This document shows, piece after piece, positions 20,272-30,200 of a stretch of 64,000 nucleotides of DNA; the stretch's first letter is position 1, and the number at the start of each line of letters is the position of its first letter. Source of the DNA: Amaranthus tricolor (Eukaryota; Streptophyta; Magnoliopsida; Caryophyllales; Amaranthaceae); assembly GCF_026212465.1 (NCBI RefSeq), contig NC_080048.1:41047375-41111374 (forward strand), read 5' to 3'. Made by a program: the position numbers and the translations under genes. The notes beneath the pieces were generated by a model. That model was given only the letters and a program-made list of their open reading frames with translations. It made no database searches and was not told the origin of the DNA.

Positions 20272-20480
20272 TGTTGTGATTGATGTAACAACTCATGAAT
20301 GCATTGTGTTGTGTGTTACTATCCTTTGTAATAGTAACACATTTGTTTTCTCTTAATATCTTGCACTATATATATGTGCAAGTTCTTTTAATACTAGATA
20401 TATAATGAAATAGAAGATAAATCGATATAAGTTTATCTCTTATACTATTTTTCACTTTATATTCTCCGTACCTTTTAATA
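20272..20480 (+). repeat. 3' LTR of the copia element
   Basis: A 209-bp repeat preceded by the polypurine tract AAGGGGGAG and followed by target-site copy GATTG (20481-20485). It contains the same GCACTATATATATGTGCAAG palindrome as the 5' LTR (near 20366). It is uninterrupted and serves as the reference for locating the insert in the 5' LTR. Confidence 0.95.
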
Positions 20481-20485
20481 GATTG

Positions 20486-21307
20486 GCAATAATTAAATAT
20501 TTTGGCTATTTTTGTAAAAAGTATTTATCTCGTTTGGTTTGCTATATTAGATTAGATTGATGTGTGAAGACCATAAATCAGAAAATGAATGAAGAAGTAA
20601 CTTGAATATGTGATTCAAAATAGATAAGAGGATGCAAGAACAAATAAATTTTTTGAAAAATATAAAAGACATATGTAGCAAATCTGAAAAAATAACACTT
20701 CTAGTAATTTTGTATATTTAGTTAAAAATTGATAGATGATGTTCTTTTAAATTATAAGATAGGTTGAGAAAAAATCGACGTGATAATCAAAACTTAAACC
20801 TTGCTCAAGTAAAGTGATATTAACTCTAAGCTAGAGAATAAATAATAGTTGATGGAGGACCTTTGTTTAATTTAATTTTATTTACTATAAATTTTATTTT
20901 GGTTGACAAATTGAAAATGGCGTTACATCTACTCTTATATATTTTTTATTCTCTTACGACTTTTAGTATAAAAAAAATTTGCTCAAAAATGATGCAAACC
21001 AATATAGTAAGTATAAAAAGGTAATTTTGGAGTAAAAAAACAATGACATTTCTTTTTTAATTGATAAGTTATTACAAGTCTATGAAAAGGGTAAGATAAC
21101 TAAATTGTTAAAATAGGGGAATAGGAAGTAGGAGGTAGGAAACAAATAGAATCATTATCAAAGTGCATAGGGAAGTCGTGTAATAATTGGGCACCCACCC
21201 TTGAGCCAAAATATCTTAGAATTATCCCTTTTAGTCAAAAATTATCTTATCTTCATCCTTTTCTCCATAAACACAAGCCATCAAACTGCAAAATCACACC
21301 CACAAGA
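20486..21307. other. Spacer and promoter region of the DJC76-like gene
   Basis: About 820 bp of AT-rich DNA after the copia element. The right-hand 100 bp (CTTATCTTCATCC, CTCCATAAACACAAGCC) is pyrimidine-rich and probably the 5' UTR and core promoter of the plus-strand gene starting at 21308. No other feature was found. Confidence 0.5.
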
Positions 21308-23101
21308 ATGGCTTCTACAATCTTTGCTACGACTATAAACACACCAATCATACTTAAAAGGCAGAGAAATGAATTTCCAAAAACCTTATCTCACTTCTCT
21401 CGCCATCACTTTAAACATCGTCACCAACACATATGCAAGGCTGCTTCGTCATCATCGACATCAAGCTCAATAACAGACTACGATCTGTATGATCTTCTGG
21501 GAATAGACAGTAGCAGCAATCAAAGAGAGATTAAGAAGGCTTACAGATCATTGCAGAAAAGGTGTCATCCTGATATTGCTGGTATAGCAGGGCATGACAT
21601 GGCCATTGTCCTTAATGAAGCTTATGCTGTTCTTTCTGATCCCATTTCGCGCTATGTTTATGATAAGGTTAGTATTAGTTTTTGAGCGAGGGAGGGATTC
21701 CGACATGTGAGTTAATCAACTCTGCGTCACTATCATATATGCATTTAAAACAAAGTTTTTATTGTTTAAATAGGAACAAGCCAAGCTCACGGAATTGAAA
21801 GGATACACAGGCAGGCCAATGTACTCAGTATGGCAAGGACCAGAAACTGAGCAGAGGGCTATATTTGTTGATGAAGTCAGATGTGTTGGCTGCTTAAAAT
21901 GCGCATTGTTTGCTGATAAAACGTTTGCTATTGAGTCTGCCTACGGAAGGGCTCGTGTTGTGGCTCAGTGGGCTGATCCTGAAGACAAAATTCAAGCCTC
22001 CATAGATACTTGTCCCATCAGTTGCATCTCGTAATAACCGTCTCACTCTATTAACTTTTCTGTAGATTCTGTTGCTCTTTCTAGTGCTAAACTACCATGA
22101 TCATGTTTATTTAGACTTTCTTAAGTCATTTAAGTCTAACTAATATTCCGTTTTCTGGACTATTCACTGAATAACTGAGTGGCCATCAGGATAGTGGAAA
22201 GATCAGATCTTGCAGCACTGGAATTTCTCATGTCGAAGCAGCCACGAGGGAGGGTCAGGATAGGAGCAAATAACACAGCTGGTGCACGATCTTTCGATGT
22301 TTTCTCTGAACTTAAAGTTTTCCACAAGCAAATGGAAGAAGCAGTAATCCGAAAATCACATCAAGATTCTAAGGTTTTTCCCAACAGTTACACTTCAAAT
22401 TTATATATGGAAACTAAATAGAATTTACTTTTATTGTGAATTGTCTGGTTTATTGACACATACAATCTAATGTCCAGTACTCAGAACTCCAAAGAAATGC
22501 AAGGGTAACAGCAATACAAACCATTAGATCGATCTCAAATTGGTTGTACTGGCAAACACCCCCATCTGACACTTCTTCCTCCACCTTGATACCAAGAAGA
22601 AATAACATAACCCAAGATCCTGATATTGAAAAGCTCAGAGATGCAGCAACAGCCGCTCGCAAACATGGTTTGTTAAAGACTCGAGCAAATGGAAAACTCC
22701 TCCCTCAAGCAACATCAAGGGACGAATACTGGGCCCCATCAACCCCTGTACTTCCATCAAAAACAGATATGTCTTATTCTCACAAGACAAGACAAAGTCC
22801 ACTCTCTTCTGAGAATGCCTTCAAGAATAATCAAGACAAAACATACATGAAAGACAACAATAAACAAAGTAATCGCGTTTTATCAAGCATTCCAATAGGG
22901 ATGGGTATTGTTGCCGCAATTACCGTAGGATTAAATGGAGCAGGAGAAGCAGTTGGAGGGTTGGAAGGGCATATAGGTGGTTCTTTCGCACTACAGATCG
23001 TAAACAGTTCCAATTTACAGGTTACACTAGCTGGAATAACTTGGTATCTTATTGGACTATACATCATACAGGTAGTGGAGAGAGTGGGAAGGAGGGATTA
23101 A
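21308..23101 (+). CDS. DJC76: Plastid J-domain protein with 4Fe-4S ferredoxin domain and C-terminal membrane segments (DJC76-like)
   Basis: Four exons with consistent phase: 21308-21667, 21774-22030, 22190-22373, 22478-23101; product 474 aa. Residues 1 to ~50 are basic and Ser-rich with almost no acids, a plastid-type transit peptide. A J domain (~58-120) carries the Hsp70-stimulating HPD motif (87-89) in LQKRCHPDIAG. A ferredoxin-type segment follows with C157-x2-C160-x2-C163 (CVGCLKC) and C200 in DTCPISC, the spacing of a single 4Fe-4S cluster. A Gly-rich membrane stretch from ~400 (IPIGMGIVAAITVGLNGAG) and a second near 450-468 (LAGITWYLIGLYIIQVVERV) suggest membrane anchoring. Architecture and length match Arabidopsis DJC76; the related DJC77 and DJC82 are shorter. 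Role inferred: Hsp70 co-chaperone with a redox-responsive cluster in the plastid. The substrate is unknown. Confidence 0.88.
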
Positions 23102-23586
23102 ATGTAATGAGAATTTCCTCTGTCCATGTTTTACCTCCTGAATTTAGAAGGAACAGTACATTTGTAAAGAAATTATATACTTAGGGTACATATAATCGAT
23201 GTTGCATGAAGCTTGTATGATCTACAATGTAATTACCTGTTCAAACTTACTATTGTGAAGATCGTGTTGGACTGTAATCATGCATAACAAAAGTTTCTGC
23301 ACCTTCTCCAGGATGAAGGGTGCAAAAGCACAAACATACTCATGCTGTAACACATTAGACTTAATTGACGCGTTTGAGAACAAAATGACAACAGTTTTTC
23401 ATAAAACATCAAGACAGAAAGCATAATCGTCTGGTGATTCAGGCGACAGTAACAACAGTACATACATTTATTATCAACATAAATCAATTCCGAACATCAC
23501 CAAGGAGAGGACCCAGACTCTATCGAGTTCAATACAGCACCTGTGAGTTGTGACAAGTTTCCACCAGAAGTATCATGCACCAAGAA
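23102..23586. other. Convergent 3' regions of the DJC76-like and YLS8 genes
   Basis: The two genes point toward each other, leaving 485 bp for both 3' UTRs. AT-rich stretches are present. A minus-strand frame at 23278-23487 has no recognisable product and is probably noncoding UTR. Confidence 0.6.
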
Positions 23587-25141
23587 TTAATAACGGTACT
23601 TTGTGGAGTAGTCCTTTGGTGCAATCACAAGACCCCTACCCTTCCGTGCACCACGATAGACGGTCTCAACAATGTCGATGAACTCCTGCTTGTCTTTGAG
23701 GGCCCAGTTGATCTTATTGTTGTTTCCAGTGCCAAGATCAATCATAATATGCTTGTTCCTGAAAAAGAACATAATTGTGGATGGGTCATACAGCTCATAC
23801 ATAGTGTTGAAATCAGGCACCTCTGTTATATCTACGAGATATATCACAGCAAAGTTCTTTATTGTCTCTGCTACTGAAGCCAACACTTCATCCATCTGAA
23901 AAAAAGATAAAGGGCATAAATTAAACAAAACAGATTGATCCCTAACGCCTATGAATATCCTTGCATTGCAGAGTTCAAACATTTGGAGAGAGGAGGATAG
24001 AGAGAGAGAGGTGGAGAGATAGAGACAGATGCAATGAACTTTGACGAGCTCCAAAAGACAAAATAGCCCAATTACTAGGTTATGGACGTAAGGATGCTCA
24101 TCACAAAGCTAGAAACTAACAATAGACTAGATACTCATTTCCTAAATTCCAATAATTAATTTAGGTTATTACTTACTATAAAGTCTTAAACCTGAATTAC
24201 AAAGTATTTTTTAAGATTCAGTCTCCATATTAATCAAATGTAAATATTAGCACAGTAATGGATTAACTGAAAACCCAAAGGACATTCTCACATATTTTAT
24301 TCGTGTATGCCAACAAATCCGTTACATTAATTCAGGGATTTCCTGAGTCAATTATTCGTTTTAAATATATACCAAGAATAGAAAATCAGAAACCAGAAGA
24401 CGGCATAGAATTTAATGCTCTTCGGCCCCTGAAAAAACATATTATGTGCCTTGTGCCCGACTTCAATCTGAAAAATCTTCAAGCAATGTTTTGGGTAGGG
24501 CTTACAAATAGTTAGGTTATTTTATGTTTATCGCCTATAAAGACAGTTGACCAGCTTATATGACGTTGAATCTAAGAACTCTGTACGGTGTAGCTTCCAC
24601 AAAGCTAAATCAAAAGCATCAAACGTCAATAATGGCTAAACAACACTTCATCAATGACAAGAGCATGAATTTCACTAGAACATTCATCAGTAATTCACCA
24701 TCATTTCCACTCGATAACCAGCCAGAGATGTCAAATTATCCAGGGAAGAGAAAAGCAGAAAAAAAACTCCAAGTCAAATGTTTATGTTATGGTATAATGT
24801 TTTGAGACGCGGAAAAGTACATTGAAAATATACTCATAATTCTAACGCTAATCCCCATGAAAAAAAACCCAACAAACTCCAGATAAATTGGAAGTGTGTA
24901 TGCAAAAAGATTCAAAAATTAAAAGACAAAACAAGCAACAAAGGAACTTTGATCAGATACACTTTTAAGGTGCAAAGAATCAAACAACAATAATAACGTA
25001 ACAAAAAGTAAATAAAGCATACAAATAGTTAATCATCCTAATTGGTTTCACGGATAATAAAAAATTAGGGTTTGTTAGAAAGAGGGAAAAACAGAGACCT
25101 AACACTACACGCAAATCAGTTAATCAAAATTAAGGCACAAA

Positions 25142-25201
<60 letters not shown>

Positions 25202-25436
25202 AGATACCAGAAATATAAAAGGCATAGAAATAATGAATCATTCTAAAAGACGGAATTAAAAGCAAGAAGGAAGAAAATTTAGGGTTAAGTGGAAAAAGAG
25301 GAAAGCAGAAAGAGACCTGCATACAAGTTTCATCCCAGTCATGGCCGAAGCGAATGATGACGAGCCGTTCTTCTTCAGCGAGAATGGCCTGGTCGACAGC
25401 CCATCCAGAATGCAAGTGTGGTAGCAGATACGACAT
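23587..25436 (-). CDS. YLS8: Thioredoxin-like U5 snRNP protein DIM1/YLS8
   Basis: Two coding exons, 25436-25317 (40 codons) and 23895-23587, joined in phase 0; product 142 aa, the usual length of the DIM1/TXNL4A family. This nuclear protein has a thioredoxin fold without redox cysteines and is a component of the U5 snRNP and U4/U6.U5 tri-snRNP in pre-mRNA splicing. Motifs seen: MSYLLPHLHSGWAVDQAILA at the N-terminus, VIIRFGHDWDETCM where thioredoxin would have its active site, IYLVDITEVPDFNTMYELYD, MFFFRNKHIMIDLGTGNNNK, and the C-terminal YRGARKGRGLVIAPKDYS. No breaks. The single 1.4-kb intron carries a long AAT microsatellite close to the donor. A TATA-like motif lies ~75 bp upstream of the ATG. 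The family is one of the most conserved in eukaryotes, so the identification is firm. Confidence 0.98.
25143..25200 (+). repeat. (AAT)n microsatellite in the YLS8 intron
   Basis: About 19 uninterrupted copies of AAT, starting ~120 bp inside the intron from the splice donor at 25316. Likely polymorphic in length. Confidence 0.97.
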
Positions 25437-25510
25437 CTTTCCCTTTCCCTTTGCCTTTCTCTTATTTGCTCACCTCTCGTATTCGTATAAATTACCTCCA
25501 ATATGTAGGG

Positions 25511-25521
25511 CATATATATAC
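25511..25521 (-). promoter_or_regulatory. TATA-like box of the YLS8 gene
   Basis: Reads GTATATATATG on the minus strand, about 75 nt upstream of the ATG. The interval holds a purine-rich stretch (as transcribed), typical of a short plant 5' UTR. Motif and position evidence only. Confidence 0.5.
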
Positions 25522-27283
25522 TGTTCTATAATTACCCGATAGGGGCACCCATGGCCTCTAACCGACAAACCCACCAGTAATTAGTATTTTAGATTCACTC
25601 TTTTCAAAATCATATGATTGTAGAAAGATAATTGATTAACTATCATATGTAAGTGGATAATCTATTATTTTATTAGTGTAAGAAATTTCTAAGTATTTTC
25701 AACATTTTCTGTCTTATTTATTTAGCCTCATTATTTTTTGGCATAAATATAAAAAAATTAGATTAGTGAGTAAATTAATTAGGACGGAATAAAATAAAAA
25801 AACGAGACAAATTAATTGTATATTGCTATGAGCTTTGGGCTATGACTTACTCCAATGGGCTATGAGTTTTGGCTTTGGAGTTTGCTACTTTTTTGTCCCC
25901 TCTAATAGCTTTATTTATTTTTGTTTCTGTTTATTGATTACAGTTTATATTTTAGTTTTAATTTATTTATATAAGTTAAAAATAATTAAGTGAGATCTTG
26001 ATTAATTTTGATTTTGTATAAAATTTATTTAAATGAAGTTTTTGTAATTTTAAATTATGCATAATTAAAATAATTTAGAATTGAATTAGTATATTAATAA
26101 ATGTGAAAAAGAAATAAGAGTATTAGATTCAATAAAAGATAGTGCAATGCAAAGTTCCACACAACTCAATAGAAGTATTATATTCAAGTCAGTTACTGTT
26201 CTATGCTTCAATGTTTAGGTGTAATCGTAATAAATGTAAGTTGTACAAAGTTATATTATTAAGGTTCATAGTAAGATGAATGTCAGCATCTTCGTTAGTT
26301 ATTTTTTCTTGGTTATGCATTTTAAGTAACCACAAATTCTTAGAGCATTGTTAAAAAGGGGAAAAAAATGAAATATTTTGCACTTAGAGTTGGATGAGGC
26401 CAGTTTTAAAAGAGTATATAAAATTGTGAAAATTTGAAATGTATAAGATAATTTATCAAAAAAATGAACAAAATAGTATAAGTTACAACTTTATTTCAAA
26501 AGTAAGCGTGAAATTCCCAAACTTGTGGTTTGAGGCTGTTCGTAGTTAGGTCAAAAAAGAAAAAATAGTTGTTCGTAATTAGTAACTGCGAACAACATGC
26601 TCCACAAAAACAGGTCAAATAGCTGTTCGCAGTTAGTAACTGCAAACAGCTATTTTGTTTTTTTTAATCTGTTCGCAGTTACAGCCATAAACCTCAGGTT
26701 TGGAATTTTCACACTTATTTTTAAAATAAAATTGAAACTTATACTATTTTGTTCATTTTTTTGATAAATTGTCTTATACATTTTAAATTTTCTAAAACTG
26801 TTGAGATTTGTTAGTAATTGGTGGGTAATACAGTATAAATAGGCTTAGCAATAGAAATCTTTAAGTTGTGAACTAATTTATTAAGCAATGTTATGAAGTT
26901 GTGTAGTTGAAATCTTTCAGTTCATCAAGTCCAAACATGGACATAAATTATCAAAGAGTCGAAAAACAAAAGATCAAAACATGGATTGTATCAATTCATT
27001 GGCTTGGAAAGAACAAAAGCAACACGGTCAGGTTTATCAAGCGTTTCACATCAAAATCAGAAAGGTAGAAATCAACATCGATTCGTAACACTGCTATTGA
27101 AATCACAAGCTAACTACTATATTGGAAAATGCCGAATGCAAAACTCTTATTGGTATCTATTGACCTCATCAATAATATTCCCAAAGCAAAAATAATCTTA
27201 GGAGGTTTCTATAGCTGTTAAACAAATGACAAATGCACCTGTCTCTCATTGTTCTGAATGTTATAGCGGATATTGTATGCGAA
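25522..27283. other. Intergenic region between YLS8 promoter and SETD9-like 3' end
   Basis: About 1.8 kb of AT-rich DNA. The only structured content I see is the foldback repeat at 26418-26806. The part from ~26850 to 27283 probably includes the 3' UTR of the SETD9-like gene. Short frames at 26986-27195 and 27226-27423 (plus strand) lack coding character. Confidence 0.5.
26418..26806. mobile_element. Foldback (long inverted repeat) element with nested palindromic core
   Basis: The left arm (26418-26560) contains AAATGTATAAGATAATTTAT, CAAAATAGTATAAGTTACAA and CCCAAACTTGTGGTTTGAGG. The right arm (26670-26806) repeats these inverted with ~10-15% mismatch. The core holds two further hairpins built on TGTTCGCAGTTAGTAACTGC, at ~26568-26597 and ~26628-26660. 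Such foldbacks are usually non-autonomous DNA transposons of the Mutator type. I could not assign a target-site duplication. Confidence 0.7.
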
Positions 27284-30200
27284 TCAACCCCATCTCCTTC
27301 GATCCTCTTCTTCGTCAACTGGAGTGTACCAAGATGGTCGACGCTTTAAGTTGCTTAACCTGTAATTCAGGAGGATCTCTTCATTGTGTATTGACCGGTT
27401 GGCCACAAGTACAAGCGATTTAAGAATGGGAGAATCAGATGTACCGTGAACAGAACTTCCTGTCTTGAACCAAAAACTACCGAACCTTCTCATCTTTACC
27501 CCCTCTTCACTTCCAAATGTAATATTCGGAATGTATGCTCTCATATCTTTCTCATCTAGCACAAAATCATATGGGCAAACCATGACATTAGGGATCTCAC
27601 CTTTTGGTGGATGGTTCGCAAAATGAGCAAAGGCCAGGGGATTGCGCCGCTCCAAAATCTCACCACGCATCCCACTCCTGGGGCTATTCAGACGCGTGCT
27701 CAGCATTTTCCACATCCGATCAGAACCTGTTTCAGCACTTTGTTTAGGGAAGTTTGCAGCTTGAGGAGAGCTCGTTCCGTCCCAAAATTCACGGATATCA
27801 TTTCCAACACCCCAAGGCTGTGCATTTATCACTGAACCATCATATCTCGTGATCAGATAAGAATTTTGTGCATCTACTCTAGGGTATCCTGGAATATAAC
27901 GGTAGAATGCTGGGGAGTATACTACACCAGGATAAATTGCAATCACAGAACCAACCTCAGCTTTGCCTTCCAGGAACAGTCCTTGGCCAGCATCCTTGTG
28001 CGGGATTTGAGAAGGTCGAATAGCAAGTGAATAGCCTAGATGATCCTTGATGGCCTGACTAACTTCAGCCAACCTTAACGGTTTTGTATCGGGTACAGCT
28101 GCACTGAAAATGATCCAGTAACTAATTAACTTTAAAAAGGCGTTGTAGAATAGTTTGACATTCATCCGATAAAATGAAAGCGGAAAAGCAACCCCTATAC
28201 TCAGAAAACATCGCCAACCAAACAAGTATATCAGAGGAAGGAGATTATAATTGGCTGCCAAAGTAAATAATTTCTATGTAAACAATGGGCAAAAAAATCT
28301 AAGTAGACTAGTCTGACGTATTTGAAGAAACAATATATGAAGGGAAAAACCGCAAGAATCGATTTCTTTGAACAAGATATTCACCACATAAGCAAACAAT
28401 GACACCGAAAAAAATCTGTATATTCCACAAAAGCCCATAGAAAACACATCAGGTTTATCCAGAAGAAGATGGTGACACCGGCAGTATTCACCTTAAGCGT
28501 TTCCGGACCAAACGGGGTCAAAAGCTAAGTGCAGAACAGATACAAGTATAAAACTAAACCTAGTTCCTCAGTCTGTAATTTTATCTAGACAAATGAACAA
28601 GAAGAGAGCATCAAAATTTCAATCACATCATATGTAAAATTTATTGGTTCACAAGAATTGATAACTGGAATCAATGCTATCCTACTATTAAGTTTCACAG
28701 AGGGGTTTACATCATTCTCTCATTTTCTTTTCTGAATTCAACTACGAACATGAGCATACCTACAATCAACTATACAGCCTCGACATTTTGTTAATTTGTC
28801 TGGTAGAAAGAATCATGTTAGGTAATTCCATTGAGCAATTATCATTTAAGTAAACAGCTAGTCTCTTGAGAGACGTATCTCAAGCTAGCCCATTAAAGAT
28901 TAATGTCTACTTACCTTATTTTTAATGCCTACTTGCATTGTCTTTAATGCTTACTTACCGTATCCTTAATGCCTACTTTTAATATCTTAAATGTCTACTT
29001 ACAGTAAAATCATCTTCAGGGGGCAGGGAGAGAGGGAAAGAAGGGAGGGAAGCTTTGGCGCAGAGGGAGGGAAGTTATAGGCAAGAGGAAGAACAACAGG
29101 GTTAAAAAGAATACATAATTTTTTTAAAATAAAAAATTAGATCATTAAATAAATCTTGAAATACAACATACAAGGGAGTAACTAAGGCACAAAATGGAAG
29201 ATTGACATTTACAATTCAGAATGCAATGCTTAAATGAGCGAAAATTCAAAAAGTAGTGAGGAACGAATCTGATATTTTCTCTCCCTCTTCCATCCCTCAC
29301 TTCACCACATAAAAACAATCACTGGCCCACCATTACCTCTACCCTGTCACAAGCTTAAACTCCTATAGCCCCTTTATTGATTTCCCCCACTCCAAGCATG
29401 CCCAGAGAGGAGGATATTCTTAAGTAGCAAGTACAAAACATAAAAGGAAACTAGAATGTATGCAATTCTTAGCAAGAAAGCCTTCAGGATTTTGTCAATT
29501 CTTCTTTATTTCTAAAAGTTCAATTTGTGAGCTACAATTTGTTAGTAGATTAGAAGCTATTATGTTGAAGGGCGGAAGCAGAGAGTACTCTTAGTTCCTG
29601 TCTTTGGTGAATTCTCGAAATCTCTTTCCCCATGTTCCTTCCTCAGTTTGTTTAATCCTGATCCTCCAAGGCCCCAACCCCTCCCCTCTTAGAACTTCAT
29701 AAACCACTTTGGGTCCATAAGCTATGATATATTCAAGTATCCACAACCTCCACTCCTCCCTTGTTGGCACATACCATCTGCATCTCACTCTTTTTTTTTT
29801 GTTACTCGGACATTTCAAAAATCTCGCCGTACCCTTGTCATAAGAAGAATCAGCTTTACCACAACTATACAAACCAAAATGCAACAACGGTTTCCCATGT
29901 GGAACTACAAGTAGCAGGTTAGCAGGTTAGCTCAGAAGGGGTTTGCCTATTTGTTTCATTTCCATAAACTTTGTTTCCTTTTCTCACCAACCTCCTTATT
30001 TTCTCTCTTCAAGTCGTTGCTAACTTGCTATGATTGCGCATGTCCCTCTCTCTTGGTACAATGCTCCTACAAACTCGAACATACATAACTCATTTTCACT
30101 CTATATCCATGGCATTCGAATTACCAACAAATGTCTTTTGGAAATCATAAATATAGATATAATAAGAACTGAAATATTTTAGGAAAAATTACTGTGAATA

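Larger units (their letters stand above)
13732..20480 (+). mobile_element. Degenerate Ty1/copia LTR retrotransposon with TSD GATTG
   Basis: Domain order gag, protease, integrase, reverse transcriptase, RNase H marks a copia-type element. LTRs start TGTTGTGATTGATGTAACAA and end CCTTTTAATA; the intact 3' LTR is 209 bp. The flanking 5-bp duplication GATTG is exact (13727-13731 and 20481-20485). A primer-binding-type sequence CGTTATCAGCAC directly follows the 5' LTR at 14891, and a polypurine tract AAGGGGGAG (20263-20271) precedes the 3' LTR. About 11 differences separate the two LTRs by eye (~5%), so the insertion is not recent. All reading frames are broken by frameshifts or stops, so it is not autonomous. 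The 5' LTR is itself interrupted by a solo LTR (13753-14697). Confidence 0.95.
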
